DNA of 64,000 nucleotides from Brachybacterium aquaticum (GCF_014204755.1 NZ_JACHLZ010000001.1:682001-746000), one strand, 5' to 3'. Shown: positions 20,060 to 30,213, numbered from the stretch's first letter. Program-made: numbers and translations. Notes: a model not told the origin generated them from the sequence alone.

Positions 20060-21397
20060 ATGTCCGAGCGCGAACCCTTCCTCACCGTCACCGACCTGCG
20101 TGAGCGCACCCTCAGCGCCGCCGAGCTCGTCGCCGCGCTGCCGCGCGCGGAACTCGACGTCGCCTCCGCCGCCGAGGCCGTGCGCCCCGTGGTCGAGGAC
20201 GTCGCCGCCCGCGGCGCCGAGGCCGTGCTCGACGCCTCCGAGCGCTTCGACGGCGTGCGCCCGGAGCAGCTGCGCGTCCCCGCCGAGGCGCTCGAGAAGG
20301 CCCTCGCCGAGCTGGATCCCGCGATCCGCGCCGCGCTCGAGGAGTCCGCCGCCCGCGTCCGCGCCGTCGACACCGCCCAGGTCCGCTCCGAGGAGCGGGT
20401 CGAGGTCGTGCCCGGGGGCACCGTCACCCAGCGCTGGGTGCCCGTGCGCCGTGTGGGCCTGTACGTCCCGGGCGGCCGCGCCGTGCTCCCCAGCTCCGTC
20501 GTGATGAACGTGGTGCCCGCCCAGGTCGCGGGGGTGGAGCAGATCGTGCTCGCCTCCCCGCCGCAGAAGGAGTTCGGCGGCCTCCCGCACCCCACCGTGC
20601 TCGCCGCCTGCGCCCTGCTCGGCGTCACCGAGGTGATCGCCGCCGGCGGCGCCCAGGCGATCGCGCTGCTCGCCCACGGCGCCGAGGACCTCGGCGACGG
20701 CACCGCGCTGCCCGGCGTCGACCTCATCACCGGCCCTGGCAACGTCTACGTCGCCGCCGCCAAGCGCCTGGTGCGCGGGAAGGTCGGCATCGACTCCGAG
20801 GCCGGGCCCACCGAGATCGCGATCCTCGCCGACGACACGGCGGACCCCGCCTTCGTCGCCGCCGACCTCATCTCCCAGGCCGAGCACGACCCGCTGGCCG
20901 CGAGCGTGCTGGTCACCCCGTCGCCCTCGCTGGTCGACGCGGTCGAGGCCGAGCTCGCCCGCCAGGTCCCCGCCACCCTCCACCACGAGCGGGTCACCGA
21001 GGCGCTGCGCGGACCCCAGAGCGGCGTGGTGCTGGTCGCGGACCTCGAGCAGGGCCTCGCGGCCGTGAACGCCTACGGCGCCGAGCACCTCGAGATCCAG
21101 ACGGCCGACGCCGCCGCGGTCGCCGCCCGCGTCACCGACGCCGGCGCCGTGTTCGTGGGCTCCTACAGCCCTGTCAGCCTCGGCGACTATGCCGCCGGCT
21201 CCAACCACGTGCTGCCCACCGGCGGCACCGCGCGCTTCTCCGGCGGGCTCGGGGTGCAGACCTTCCTGCGCGGCATCCACGTGGTCGAGTACGACCGCGC
21301 CGCGCTCGCCGGTGCGCGCGAGGCCGCGACCACGCTCGCGATCGCCGAGGGTCTGCCCGCGCACGGCGAGGCGATCGACGTGCGCTTCGCGGGCTGA
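20060..21397 (+). CDS. hisD: Histidinol dehydrogenase
   Basis: A 445-residue zinc enzyme catalysing the last two steps of histidine synthesis, histidinol to histidine with two NAD. Zinc ligands Q273 and H276 are in [11 protein letters not shown], the catalytic pair E341-H342 is in [11 protein letters not shown], and the later AGSNHVLPT carries the C-terminal zinc His. The NAD segment is [16 protein letters not shown]. All key residues are present. It is cut off from the rest of the his operon by a degraded glycoside hydrolase gene and a reverse-strand gene, so it must be expressed from its own promoter. Confidence 0.97.
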   Translation: MSEREPFLTVTDLRERTLSAAELVAALPRAELDVASAAEAVRPVVEDVAARGAEAVLDASERFDGVRPEQLRVPAEALEKALAELDPAIRAALEESAARVRAVDTAQVRSEERVEVVPGGTVTQRWVPVRRVGLYVPGGRAVLPSSVVMNVVPAQVAGVEQIVLASPPQKEFGGLPHPTVLAACALLGVTEVIAAGGAQAIALLAHGAEDLGDGTALPGVDLITGPGNVYVAAAKRLVRGKVGIDSEAGPTEIAILADDTADPAFVAADLISQAEHDPLAASVLVTPSPSLVDAVEAELARQVPATLHHERVTEALRGPQSGVVLVADLEQGLAAVNAYGAEHLEIQTADAAAVAARVTDAGAVFVGSYSPVSLGDYAAGSNHVLPTGGTARFSGGLGVQTFLRGIHVVEYDRAALAGAREAATTLAIAEGLPAHGEAIDVRFAG

Positions 21398-21400
21398 GAC

Positions 21401-21433
21401 CCTCGGGGGCGCCGCCCCCGCTGCTCCCCGAGG
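21401..21433 (+). terminator. Hairpin after hisD
   Basis: CGGGGGC-GCC-GCCCCCG (21404-21420) is a 7-bp stem with a 3-base loop. Alternatively CCTCGGGG (21401-21408) can pair with CCCCGAGG (21426-21433). It starts four bases after the hisD stop and marks the junction with the truncated gene that follows. Confidence 0.5.
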
Positions 21434-21450
21434 CGTCGCCCCCTGGGGCG

Positions 21451-22770
21451 GAGCCGCGCTGGGCGCGCCAGCGCGAGTGCTTCTCACAGGACCCGCAGCT
21501 GACCGCCCGCCTCGTCGGCGCCGCGCTCGAGGGTCTCAAGGGAGGTGAGGGCGAGCCCGCCGTGCAGTCCACGGTCAAGCAGTTCCCCGGCGCCGGCCCG
21601 CAGAAGGACGGCGAGGACGCCCACTTCCCCTACGGGCGGGACCAGATCTACCCGGGAGGGCGGTTCGAGGACCACCTCCTGCCCTTCCGGGTGGCCATCG
21701 AGGGTGGCGCGGACGCGATCATGCCCTACTACGGCAGGCCCGTCGGCCTCACCCGCGACGGCGAGGAGATCGAGGCGGTCGGCTTCGGCTTCAACCGTCA
21801 GATCCTCACCGGCCTGCTGCGCGGCGAGCTCGGCTTCGACGGCGTCATCGTCAGCGACTGGGAGCTGGTCAACGACAACCACGTGGGGGACCAGGTCCTG
21901 CCCGCCCGCGCCTGGGGCGTCGAGGACCTCACCCCCGGTGAGCGCATGGCACGGATCCTGGACGCCGGCGCCGACCAGTTCGGCGGCGAGGAGTGCACCG
22001 AGCTGCTGCTCGAGCTGGTGGCCGAGGGCATCGTCCCGGAGGAGCGGGTCACGGACTCCGCCCGGCGCCTGCTGCAGGTCAAGTTCCGCCTGGGCCTGTT
22101 CGACGACCCCTTCGTCGACGAGTCCGCGGCCACCGCCAGGGTGGGCACCGCCGAGGCTCGTCGGCGCGGGCACGAGGCGCAGGCCGCGAGCGTCGTGATC
22201 CTCGACGACGACGGCGGGGTGCTCCCGCTCGCGCCGAAGCGGTCGCGCGATGGCGAGGGGGACGGGGCGTCGGCCGACGGGACGCGCGGGCTGCGGATCT
22301 ACGCCGAAGGCCTGCCCGATGAGGTCGTGGACGGGCTCGGCACCCGGGTCGAGCACCCGGCCGACGCCGATGTCGCCCTGCTGCGCCTCGGTGCGCCCTT
22401 CCAGCCCCGCGACGATCTCTTCCTCGAGGCCTGGTTCCACCAGGGTGACCTGGAGTTCCCGCCCGGCCTCGCCCACCGGCTCGCGAGGATCCGCCGCCAG
22501 TGCCCGCTCGTCCTCGACGTGGACCTGGACCGTGCGGCAGTGCTCACGGACATCGCCCCGGTCTGCGACGCGCTCACGGGCACCTTCGGGGTCTCCGGCG
22601 CGGCCTGGGCCGACGCGATCACCGGGGTGCTGCCGCCGCGCGGTCGACTGCCGATCGACCTGCCCCGTTCCATGGAGGAGGTGCGACGCTCCCACCCGGA
22701 CGTGCCGGGCACGGAGGACCCGCTGTACCCCGCGGGGCACAGCCTCGACCTTCCGGTGCGGGCGTCCTGA
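21451..22770 (+). pseudogene. 5'-truncated glycoside hydrolase family 3 (beta-glucosidase-like) remnant
   Basis: The reading frame is open and clearly GH3 from about codon CGC-TGG near 21460: RWARQRECFSQDPQLTARLV, then QSTVKQFPGAG, the nucleophile loop GFDGVIVSDWE, and a C-terminal GH3_C-like half. The N-terminal part of the catalytic barrel (about 200 or more residues in complete enzymes) is missing. No start codon lies at the beginning of the homology; the first usable GTG is at 21562, inside the barrel. The nucleophile Asp survives, but the protein would lack most of its substrate pocket. The linker near 22269 carries a GTCGGCCGAC copy. It lies between hisD and hisC and looks like a deletion remnant. 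Confidence 0.75.
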
Positions 22771-22791
22771 CGGCGGCGAGCCGGTCGCGGT

Positions 22792-23229
22792 TCAGCGGGA
22801 GGAGGACTCCTCGCCCGGGGCCGCGACCGGCTCCTGCGTCGCCGGATCCGCGGCCGACGCGGCCTTCGCGGCCCGCTCGCCGCGGGTGAGGAAGGACGCG
22901 ACAGCGCGCCAGCCGAGCATCCCGACCGCGAGCACCACGGCGGTGACGATCACGAAGGACACCTCCGTGCCGGCGGAGAACAGGGTGCGCAGCGCCATCC
23001 CCGCCGCCAGCGTGATCGCCCACACGAACACGCCGTGCGGCCAGATCCGGAAGGGCGCGTTCCAGGCACGGATCGCCAGGTGCCCCAGCAGCACGCCGAC
23101 GGCGAAGTGCCAACCGACCAGAACGATGTTCTGCCAGGTCAGCGGCGTGCCGTGCTGCACGAAGCCGATCGTGACGAAGAGCAGGACGACCAGGAGGTCG
23201 CCGACGAGGGCACCCAGGGAGCGGAACAT
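22792..23229 (-). CDS. DUF3054 family membrane protein
   Basis: A 145-residue protein with about four membrane spans, beginning MFRSLGALVGDLLVVLLFVT. The pattern of GWHFAVGVLLG, APFRIWPHGVFVWAIT, GMALRTLF and SFVIVTAVVLAVGMLGWR is that of DUF3054, an actinobacterial and haloarchaeal membrane family of unknown function. GGAGG precedes the ATG. It is transcribed against the his genes on both sides. Confidence 0.85.
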   Translation of the reverse strand: MFRSLGALVGDLLVVLLFVTIGFVQHGTPLTWQNIVLVGWHFAVGVLLGHLAIRAWNAPFRIWPHGVFVWAITLAAGMALRTLFSAGTEVSFVIVTAVVLAVGMLGWRAVASFLTRGERAAKAASAADPATQEPVAAPGEESSSR

Positions 23230-23425
23230 CCCTCCAATCTACCCACGCTCCCTCCGACCGCCCCGGGAGCGGGCCGTCAGCTGTGAAGGGCGCCACGGCC
23301 CGCCCTGTCGGCCGCCTCGTCGGCCGCGCCGCAGGAGCACCGCAGGCACGCGGCCCGGCCCGTCGGCCGACGTCCTGCCGCGCCCCCCGCGGCGGACGCC
23401 GGGAGCCCGCCCGGCGGGGGCTGAC

Positions 23426-23438
23426 TACCATGGAGGCC
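23426..23438 (+). promoter_or_regulatory. Leaderless-type promoter of hisC
   Basis: TACCAT (23426-23431) lies seven bases before the ATG at 23439. GGAGG between them is only two bases from the ATG, too close for a normal ribosome binding site. The box overlaps an alternative in-frame ATG at 23430, which argues for the later start. Confidence 0.5.
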
Positions 23439-24572
23439 ATGCCGCTGAACCCTGCCCCGAGCCTCGATCGCACCGCGCTGCCCGTCCCGCGCGACGGCAT
23501 CGCCGGCGCCGCCCCGTACGGCGCGCCGCAGCTCGAGGTCGCGCATGCGCTCAACGTCAACGAGAACCCCTACGGCCCCTCCCCGGAGCTCGCCGCGGCG
23601 ATCGGTCGCGCCGCTGCGGACGCGGCCGTGGGCCTGAACCGCTACCCCGACCGCGAGGCGCTGGACCTGCGCCGCGAGCTGGGGGAGTACCTCGCCGCCG
23701 AGTCCGGCGTCCCCGCCCCGCCCGCCGAGGCGGTGTGGGCCGCCAACGGCTCCAACGAGGTCATGCACCAGCTGCTGCTCGCCTACGGCGGTCCCGGCCG
23801 CACGGCGCTCGGCTTCACCCCGCACTACTCGATGTATCCCGAGTACGCCCGCGACACCTACACCGCATGGGTCACCGCCGAGCGCGGCCCCGCCCCCGAG
23901 TTCGCGCTGACGGTCGAGGCGGTCACCGCCGCGATCGAGGAGCACCGCCCGAGCATCGTGGTGCTCACCTCCCCGAACAACCCCACCGGCACCGCGCTCG
24001 ACCTCGACGTCGCCCGCGCCGCCGCCCGCGCCCTCGAGCCGACCCGCGGCCTGCTCGTGGTCGACGAGGCCTACGGCGAGTTCCGCCGCGACGGCGTCCC
24101 CAGCGCCCTCACCCTCCTGCCCGAGCACGCGAACCTCGTCGTCTCCCGCACCATGTCCAAGGCCTTCGCGCTCGCCGGCGCCCGCCTCGGCTACCTCGTC
24201 GCCGACCCCGCGATCGTCGACACCGTCCGCGTGGTGCGTCTGCCCTACCACCTCTCCGCCGTCACCCAGGCCGTGGCCCGCACGGCGCTCGCGCACCGTG
24301 AGGAGCTGCTGGGCAGGGTGGCGCTGCTGCGCAGCGAGCGCGACGCCCTCGCCGCGCACCTGACCGCCCGGGGCCACGACGTCGCCCCGTCCGACGCGAA
24401 CTTCGTCCTCTTCCGCTCCTTCACGGACCGCGACGCCGTCTTCCAGGGACTCCTGGACCGCGGCGTGCTGATCCGCGCCGTCGGCCCCGCCGGCTGGCTG
24501 CGCGTGTCCGTCGGCACCCCGGAGGACAACGCCGCATTCCGCACCGCCCTCGAGGAGGCCGACCCCCGATGA
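23439..24572 (+). CDS. hisC: Histidinol-phosphate aminotransferase
   Basis: A 377-residue PLP enzyme converting imidazole acetol phosphate to histidinol phosphate. Motifs are [55 protein letters not shown], and [18 protein letters not shown] with the PLP Lys. The length is normal. The start at 23439 (MPLNPAP) was chosen from the -10 spacing; 23430 (MEAMPLN) is possible. It heads the main his operon and overlaps hisB by ATGA. Confidence 0.96.
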   Translation: MPLNPAPSLDRTALPVPRDGIAGAAPYGAPQLEVAHALNVNENPYGPSPELAAAIGRAAADAAVGLNRYPDREALDLRRELGEYLAAESGVPAPPAEAVWAANGSNEVMHQLLLAYGGPGRTALGFTPHYSMYPEYARDTYTAWVTAERGPAPEFALTVEAVTAAIEEHRPSIVVLTSPNNPTGTALDLDVARAAARALEPTRGLLVVDEAYGEFRRDGVPSALTLLPEHANLVVSRTMSKAFALAGARLGYLVADPAIVDTVRVVRLPYHLSAVTQAVARTALAHREELLGRVALLRSERDALAAHLTARGHDVAPSDANFVLFRSFTDRDAVFQGLLDRGVLIRAVGPAGWLRVSVGTPEDNAAFRTALEEADPR

Positions 24573-25237
24573 CCGAGACCGCAACGACCGATCCCGCAAC
24601 CCAGCCCGGCACCGCCGCCCAGCCCGGCACCGCGCGTCCGTCGCGCACCGCGACGATCACCCGCGCCACGCGCGAGTCCTCCGTCGAGGTGACCCTCGAC
24701 GTGGACGGCACCGGCCAGGTGGACATCTCCACCACCGTCCCCTTCTTCGACCACATGCTGACGGCGCTGGGCACCCACGCCCGCTTCGACCTGACCGTGA
24801 AGGCGACCGGCGACACCCACATCGACGCCCACCACACCGTCGAGGACACCGCGATCGTGCTCGGCCAGGCGTTGCGCGAGGCGCTCGGCGACAAGCAGGG
24901 CATCGCCCGCTTCGGCGACGCGCTCGTGCCCCTGGACGAGGCACTCGCTCAGGCGGTCGTGGACCTCTCCGGCCGCCCCTACTGCGTCCACACCGGGGAG
25001 AGCGAGGCCCAGGCCCTGCACCTCATCGGCGGCCACTTCACCGGGTCCCTCACCCGTCACGTCTTCGAGTCCATCGCCCACCACGCCGCGATCTGCCTGC
25101 ACATCCGGGTGATCGACGGCCGCGACCCCCACCACATCGTCGAGGCCCAGTTCAAGGCGCTCGCCCGTGCGCTCCGCGCGGCCTGCGCCTTCGACGACCG
25201 CGTCCTCGGCGTCCCGTCCACCAAGGGAGCACTGTGA
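24569..25237 (+). CDS. hisB: Imidazoleglycerol-phosphate dehydratase
   Basis: A 222-residue manganese enzyme of histidine synthesis with the diagnostic [53 protein letters not shown] and [17 protein letters not shown] metal-binding segments. It is the single-function form, with no HisN-like phosphatase fused. About 30 residues of a Thr/Ala/Pro-rich head precede the core. It overlaps hisC by ATGA and the next ORF by GTGA, which implies coupled translation. Confidence 0.96.
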   Translation: MTETATTDPATQPGTAAQPGTARPSRTATITRATRESSVEVTLDVDGTGQVDISTTVPFFDHMLTALGTHARFDLTVKATGDTHIDAHHTVEDTAIVLGQALREALGDKQGIARFGDALVPLDEALAQAVVDLSGRPYCVHTGESEAQALHLIGGHFTGSLTRHVFESIAHHAAICLHIRVIDGRDPHHIVEAQFKALARALRAACAFDDRVLGVPSTKGAL

Positions 25238-25842
25238 GCACCGACGATCGCACCGGCCCCACCCCCGACCCCGACGACATCGACGCCGAGTTCGCGCGCC
25301 TGACCGAGGGGCTCTCGCTCGACGACACCCCGCTGACCGTCGACGACGTCCTGGCCGAGTCCTCCGCCGCCCCGGCTGACGAGGAGGAGGTGCCCACCGT
25401 CGCCGTGGTGGCCACCTCCGTCGCGAGCGCCAAGGCCCTCGCGGGCGTGATCCGTCTGGGCCGCGAGGCGCGGACCGACGGGATCGACATCCCCACCGCC
25501 ACCCGCACCCTCGACACCGCCTCCGGCGCGATCGCCATCGGCCCGCTCTCCGAGCCGGCCGCGCACGACCTCGCCTCCATCACCTCCACCGCCCTGCAGC
25601 GCAACGGCATCGTGGTTTTCTGGCGCCGAGGCGACCGCATGACCGCGACCCGCTACAAGAACGGCGACCGCGGCGAGGACATCTCGCCCGCGATCGTGCT
25701 CGGCGCCGTCGACGACCTCGTCGAGGAGCTGCTGCTCGGCATGACCGCGCTCGACGAGCTCGAGGAGGGCCTGGATCCCTCCAGCCTCACCCGCGCCCAG
25801 GCGCTCGAGTGGATCTCGTCCGGCGGGAAGAAGCGCCCGTGA
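25234..25842 (+). CDS. Conserved protein of unknown function inside the his operon
   Basis: A 202-residue soluble protein with no family I can name. The first 65 residues are acidic and probably disordered ([20 protein letters not shown] onward). The core has [40 protein letters not shown] and [15 protein letters not shown], alternating strands and helices. A helical tail [16 protein letters not shown] follows. GTGA overlaps on both sides place it firmly between hisB and hisH. An ORF at this place is, as far as I recall, common in related Micrococcales, so a role linked to histidine synthesis is possible but unproven. Confidence 0.8.
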   Translation: MSTDDRTGPTPDPDDIDAEFARLTEGLSLDDTPLTVDDVLAESSAAPADEEEVPTVAVVATSVASAKALAGVIRLGREARTDGIDIPTATRTLDTASGAIAIGPLSEPAAHDLASITSTALQRNGIVVFWRRGDRMTATRYKNGDRGEDISPAIVLGAVDDLVEELLLGMTALDELEEGLDPSSLTRAQALEWISSGGKKRP

Positions 25843-26588
25843 CCGCGACCCCCGAGACTCCCTCCACCCAGCGCCCGCCGCGCGTGGTCGTCCTCGACCA
25901 CGGCTCCGGCAACGTCCGCTCCGTGGTCCGCGCCCTCGAGGCCGCCGGCGCCGAGGTGCTGCTCACCGCGGATCGCGAGGCGGCCCTCGCGGCCGACGGG
26001 CTGGTCGTCCCCGGCGTCGGCGCCTTCGCCGCCACCGTCCAGCAGATCCTCGACGTGGGCGGGGACCGCATCATCGAGCGGCGCCTCTCCGGCGGCCTGC
26101 CCGTGCTCGGCATCTGCGTGGGCCTGCAGGTCATGTTCGAGTCCGGTACCGAGCACGGCGAGGAGGCCAAGGGGCTGGGCCAGTGGCCCGGCGAGGTCAC
26201 CCGCCTCGAGGCCGACGTCGTCCCCCACATGGGCTGGAACACCGTCGACGCCCCCGCGGAGAGCACCCTGTTCTCCGGCATCGAGGACGAGCGCTTCTAC
26301 TTCGTCCACTCCTACGCCGCCCGGCGCTGGGAGATGGAGCAGATCGGTCCGCTCTCCGCCCCGAAGGTCACCTGGGCCGAGCACGACGGCGACCGCTTCA
26401 TCGCCGCCGTCGAGAACGGCGCCCTGACCGCCACCCAGTTCCACCCCGAGAAGTCCGGCGACGCCGGGGCGCGACTGCTGACCAACTGGCTCGACTCGCT
26501 GCCCCGGCGCGATCTGCCCCGCCGCGCGGATGCCGGCGACGGCGGCAGCGAGGGCGCCTCGGGGACGAGCGAGGGACCCGTCGCATGA
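25839..26588 (+). CDS. hisH: Imidazole glycerol phosphate synthase, glutaminase subunit
   Basis: A 249-residue class I glutamine amidotransferase that feeds ammonia to HisF. The nucleophile C93 is in [12 protein letters not shown] and the His/Glu pair is in [10 protein letters not shown]; the oxyanion strand PGVGAF is also present. The start is a GTG overlapping the previous stop, with GGGAAGAAG before it. The C-terminal 35 residues are a low-complexity Arg/Gly/Ser tail absent from the family core. HisF, its partner, is not in the window. Confidence 0.95.
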   Translation: MTATPETPSTQRPPRVVVLDHGSGNVRSVVRALEAAGAEVLLTADREAALAADGLVVPGVGAFAATVQQILDVGGDRIIERRLSGGLPVLGICVGLQVMFESGTEHGEEAKGLGQWPGEVTRLEADVVPHMGWNTVDAPAESTLFSGIEDERFYFVHSYAARRWEMEQIGPLSAPKVTWAEHDGDRFIAAVENGALTATQFHPEKSGDAGARLLTNWLDSLPRRDLPRRADAGDGGSEGASGTSEGPVA

Positions 26589-26743
26589 TCGGCGCCTTCG
26601 TCATGCTGTTCGTCGGCTGCATGTTGCTCGGCGGCGCGTACTCGTTCATCCGCACCAAGAAGCCGTGGTGGTCGATCGCGGCGCTGCTCGTGCTCGGCCT
26701 CGTCTGCGCCGGCCTCGCATTCTGGACGATCCGCAACAGCTGA
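26585..26743 (+). CDS. Small two-helix membrane protein in the his operon
   Basis: A 52-residue protein starting [20 protein letters not shown], a short FIRTKKPWW basic/aromatic loop, then a second hydrophobic helix [20 protein letters not shown]. The two helices make it an integral membrane protein. Its ATG overlaps the hisH stop (ATGA), so it is co-translated with his enzymes. Function unknown. It is easily missed because of its length. Confidence 0.75.
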   Translation: MIGAFVMLFVGCMLLGGAYSFIRTKKPWWSIAALLVLGLVCAGLAFWTIRNS

Positions 26744-26868
26744 CCCCGTCGGCCGCCCTGCCGGCCCACACACCCTGCCGACCCACGCACTCTGCCGGCC
26801 CCGCCGGCACCCATCCCCGTCGGCCGCCCCGACCCACCCGCCACACCACCCCGCCAGGAGGCACCCCC

Positions 26869-27603
26869 ATGACCGCTCCCGTGCTCGAACTGCTCCCCGC
26901 CGTCGACGTGCAGGGAGGCCAGGCCGTGCGCCTGGTCCAGGGCGAGGCCGGCTCCGAGACCGCCTACGGCGCCCCGCTCGACGCCGCCATGACCTTCCAG
27001 GAGGGCGGCGCGAGCTGGCTGCACCTGGTCGACCTCGACGCCGCCTTCGGCCGCGGCTCCAACGCCGCGCTGCTCGCCGAGGTCGTCGCCGCCGTCGACA
27101 TGAACGTCGAGCTCTCCGGCGGCATCCGCGACGACGAGTCCCTCGCCGCGGCGCTCGCCACCGGCTGCCGACGCGTCAACCTCGGCACCGCCGCCCTCGA
27201 GAACCCCGAGTGGACCGCCGAGATCATCGCCGAGCACGGTGACCGCATCGCGGTGGGCCTGGACGTGCGAGGCACCACCCTCGCCGCCCGCGGTTGGACC
27301 CGCGAGGGCGGCGACCTGTGGGAGACCCTCGAGCGCCTCGACGCCGCCGGCTGCCAGCGCTACGTCGTCACCGACGTCACCAAGGACGGCACCCTGCGCG
27401 GCCCGAACCTCGACCTCCTCGCCGAGGTCTGCTCCCGCACCGACGCGAAGGTCGTCGCCTCCGGCGGCATCTCCTCCCTCGACGACCTGCGCGCCCTGCG
27501 CGAGCTGGTCCCGCAGGGCGTCGAGGGCGCCATCGTGGGCAAGGCCCTGTACTCCCAGGCCTTCACGATGGGCGAGGCGCTCGACGTCGCGGGACGCGCG
27601 TGA
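26869..27603 (+). CDS. priA: Bifunctional HisA/TrpF phosphoribosyl isomerase
   Basis: A 244-residue TIM-barrel isomerase. In actinobacteria this protein (PriA) performs both the HisA step of histidine synthesis and the TrpF step of tryptophan synthesis. Visible parts are [19 protein letters not shown] with the first catalytic Asp (D13), [33 protein letters not shown] with the second Asp, and [16 protein letters not shown]. Dual activity is inferred from the actinobacterial context. AGGAGG precedes the ATG; the 125-base gap upstream is C-rich with two CCCCGTCGGCCGCCC copies. Confidence 0.95.
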   Translation: MTAPVLELLPAVDVQGGQAVRLVQGEAGSETAYGAPLDAAMTFQEGGASWLHLVDLDAAFGRGSNAALLAEVVAAVDMNVELSGGIRDDESLAAALATGCRRVNLGTAALENPEWTAEIIAEHGDRIAVGLDVRGTTLAARGWTREGGDLWETLERLDAAGCQRYVVTDVTKDGTLRGPNLDLLAEVCSRTDAKVVASGGISSLDDLRALRELVPQGVEGAIVGKALYSQAFTMGEALDVAGRA

Positions 27604-28484
27604 CCTCCGCAGGCGGGCCGGACGGCACGTCGGCCGACGGACAGGCGCCGACGGACGAGCGCGCGCAGCGGGGTGAGCAGGAACTGCGCGGTGAGCAGGC
27701 GCGGCGCGCGCTGCCTGCGCACTTCCGCGAGAAGTCGCCGCTGACCGACAGCGCCGGGGTGTCCTGGGAGGGCCGCGATTACACGGTCAGCCCCTTCCCC
27801 GGGGACGACGGTTCGACCCCGCCCGCCCTCGCCGGGGCCCTGCGCGCCCACCGCGCGGGCGAGGATCCGCACCGCCGCGCGCTCGTCGCCGCCCTCGCGA
27901 GCTCCCGCGTGCTCGTGCCGATCATGGCGGTCGCCACGGAGCTCGGCACCACCGCCCACGGCCTGACCGGCGACAACGGCGCCGACATGGCGATGGTCTC
28001 GATCACCGCGCCCGACGGGTCCCGCGTGCTGCCGATCTTCTCCTCGGTCGCCGCGCTCGGCGCCTGGCGCTCCGACGCGAGGCCCGTCCCCGTCGTCGCC
28101 CCGCAGGCCGCACAGGCCGCCGTGCAGGAGGGCTGCACCGCGCTCCTGCTGGACGCCGCGATCCCCGCGGAGGAGGGCGGCCCCGTGCTCCTGCCCCGCT
28201 CCGTGCTGTGGGCGCTCGCCCAGGGCCGCGACTGGATCCCTCCGCACGAGGACCCGGAGCTCGCCGCCGAGCTCGAGCGGATCGGCGCCGAGGCCTCCGA
28301 CCAGGTGCTCGGCCTCTCCGCCCGCGCCGGCGAGCAGACCGAGGTGAACCTCCACCTCCGGCTGCGCCCCGGCCTCACCGCACCTCAGGTGCAGGAGGTC
28401 GTCGGCGCCGTCGCCACGCGACTCGGCGCCTCCCCGCTCGTCGCCGAGCGGATCAGCTCGCTGCGGCTCGTGCTGGGCAGCTGA
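27600..28484 (+). CDS. SseB-family protein
   Basis: A 294-residue cytoplasmic protein with an SseB N-terminal-like core: [57 protein letters not shown] and CTALLLDAA. The C-terminal part ([20 protein letters not shown]) resembles the C-terminal domain of the family. The function of SseB-type proteins in actinobacteria is not established. The GTG start overlaps the priA stop in GTGA. A Gln/Arg/Glu-rich disordered head of about 45 residues contains a GTCGGCCGAC copy (27629). Confidence 0.82.
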   Translation: MTSAGGPDGTSADGQAPTDERAQRGEQELRGEQARRALPAHFREKSPLTDSAGVSWEGRDYTVSPFPGDDGSTPPALAGALRAHRAGEDPHRRALVAALASSRVLVPIMAVATELGTTAHGLTGDNGADMAMVSITAPDGSRVLPIFSSVAALGAWRSDARPVPVVAPQAAQAAVQEGCTALLLDAAIPAEEGGPVLLPRSVLWALAQGRDWIPPHEDPELAAELERIGAEASDQVLGLSARAGEQTEVNLHLRLRPGLTAPQVQEVVGAVATRLGASPLVAERISSLRLVLGS

Positions 28485-28558
28485 AGAACCCTCGGCGCCG
28501 AGCAGGACGGAGCGCCCGGCACCGCCCCTGCGCGGCGCGCGTCAGGAGCCCGTGCGCG

Positions 28559-28984
28559 TCAGGAGACGCGGCCGGTGTACTTCTCGCCCGGCGCCTTGCC
28601 CGGCTCGTCCGGGAAGGGCAGCGCTTCCGCGAAGGCCAGCTGCAGGGAGCGCAGACCGTCGCGCAGCGAGCGCGCGTGCTCGTTGCCGATCTCGGGCGCG
28701 GCGGCCGTGACCAGGCCCGCGAGCGCCGTGATCAGCTTCCGCGCCTCGGCGAGGTCCTGGTAGTGGCCGGTGTCCTCGTCGTCCGCGAGGCCCACCTTCA
28801 CCGCGGCGGCGCTCATGAGGTGCACGCACGCGGAGGTGATGATCTCGACCGAGGAGACCTCGGCGATGTCGCGCAGCTCCTCGGCACCGGTGGTGTCCTG
28901 CGCGGCGTGGTCGTGGCCCGCGTGGTCGTGGCCCGCGTGGTCCTGATCGGTGCGGTCGGCGTGCGTGTGCTGGGGATCGGTCAT
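28559..28984 (-). CDS. DUF1844 family protein with His-rich head
   Basis: A 141-residue cytoplasmic protein. The core IAEVSSVEIITSACVHLMSA and VKVGLADD then YQDLAEARKLITALAGL fits DUF1844, a small helical family often found beside infC in actinobacteria; function unknown. The first 32 residues are rich in His and Asp, with DHAGHDHAGHDHA repeated, and could bind metal ions. AAGGACG precedes the ATG. Confidence 0.83.
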   Translation of the reverse strand: MTDPQHTHADRTDQDHAGHDHAGHDHAAQDTTGAEELRDIAEVSSVEIITSACVHLMSAAAVKVGLADDEDTGHYQDLAEARKLITALAGLVTAAAPEIGNEHARSLRDGLRSLQLAFAEALPFPDEPGKAPGEKYTGRVS

Positions 28985-29084
28985 GGAGTTCGTCCTTCGT
29001 GGTCGGTCGCGGTCCCGGTCGGGACGCGATGGTGCGGGGTGCTGTCGAGGGGTGGTGGGGGCAGGAGCCGGTGAGCGGACGCGG

Positions 29085-29981
29085 TCAGCCCGCGAGGTCC
29101 ACGACGCCGTCGCCGCCGGGCAGCGAGAGGCGGAATGCGGTCGGCTCGGCACCGATCGGGACGTCGAAGACGGCGTGGAAGTCGGCGGACTCGCCGGTCC
29201 CCACGATCCCGTTGTACCTGCTGCTGGCGAGGTGACGCTGGGAGGCCGCGCCGTCCACGGGATGCCGCTCGCCGTCGGCCGTCTCGAGCTCGAGACCGTC
29301 GTTCACGATCACCGGCTGGTCGCCCTCGTTCGTGATCGTGAACGAGACGATCACGAACTCGCCCTCGGGGTCGACGGTGGAGCCGCTGTCGCCGACGCTG
29401 CGCACCCCCATCGCGGTGCCGGTCGCCTCCACCTGCACGTCGCCGACCGTGGCGCTACCGGTCCCGGCCGGGGCCTCGGAGGCGGCGGGCGCGTCGGACG
29501 CCGCAGGCGCCTCGCCGTCGTCGGCCGACAGGGACCGGACCGCGAGGATCCCCCCGCCGATCGCCACGACCAGCAACAGCACCGCGACGACCGCGATCCC
29601 CGCGATCAGCGGGCCGCGCGAGCGTGCGGGCGGTGCCGGATCGGGCTGCTTCGCCGGCCGACGGTTCGGGCGCGCGGGGCGCGGGGGAGGGGTCGGGAAC
29701 CCCTCCGGCACGGGACGCAGCACCGCGCGAGGAGTGGTCGAGGTCGGCACACCGGTCGCGGGATGGGTGCCGGTGGGGGCGGGGTCCGACGGGGCTGCGG
29801 GGTCCGACGGGGCTGCGGCATCGGCCGGTGGCGCCTCGCCGTAGTCGTAGGAGTGCGCGGTGCCGTCGGAGTGCGCGGAGCGGGCCGGGGCGGCGGCCGT
29901 ATCCTGGGGATCGCTCGGGCTCCTGAGGTCGCCGTCGGTGCTCGGGCCGCCCTCGTCGGGCGCCTCGCGGTCGGTCTGCAC
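29085..29981 (-). CDS. Membrane-anchored DUF4352-type protein
   Basis: A 298-residue protein with a long Pro/Ala/Asp-rich cytoplasmic head (about 1-120), one membrane helix GPLIAGIAVVAVLLLVVAIG (about 125-145), an Ala/Pro/Asp linker, and an exported beta domain. That domain carries EFVIVSFTITNEGDQPVIV and FDVPIGAEPTAFRLSLPGG, the pattern of the immunoglobulin-like DUF4352 (telokinin-like) fold. Role unknown. The start is a GTG preceded by CGAGGAG; an upstream ATG at 30026 has no such site. It is divergent from infC. Confidence 0.78.
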   Translation of the reverse strand: MQTDREAPDEGGPSTDGDLRSPSDPQDTAAAPARSAHSDGTAHSYDYGEAPPADAAAPSDPAAPSDPAPTGTHPATGVPTSTTPRAVLRPVPEGFPTPPPRPARPNRRPAKQPDPAPPARSRGPLIAGIAVVAVLLLVVAIGGGILAVRSLSADDGEAPAASDAPAASEAPAGTGSATVGDVQVEATGTAMGVRSVGDSGSTVDPEGEFVIVSFTITNEGDQPVIVNDGLELETADGERHPVDGAASQRHLASSRYNGIVGTGESADFHAVFDVPIGAEPTAFRLSLPGGDGVVDLAG

Positions 29982-30027
29982 CTGGACTCCTCGTGGTTCG
30001 CTACCTGCCGGCGCGACGCACATCACC

Positions 30028-30055
30028 TGGACGGACGTCGAGCTCCTGCTAGGAT
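30028..30055 (+). promoter_or_regulatory. Promoter of the infC operon
   Basis: TGGACG (30028-30033) and TAGGAT (30050-30055), 16 bases apart, give a plausible promoter. The mRNA would carry a leader of about 215 bases before infC. Confidence 0.5.
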
Positions 30056-30213
30056 AGACGACTGGAACAGGTCGAAACCCTCGTCATACGTTCCTCAAGT
30101 GGAGTCCCTCCCACCTCGTGGCCTCGAGCCGCCGGGTCAGTATCGCAGCCGGGTCCTCGGAGCCGGCGAGTGGGCCGCCGTGCCCGCCCTGCGCTGATGC
30201 GCATGCACCTTGG

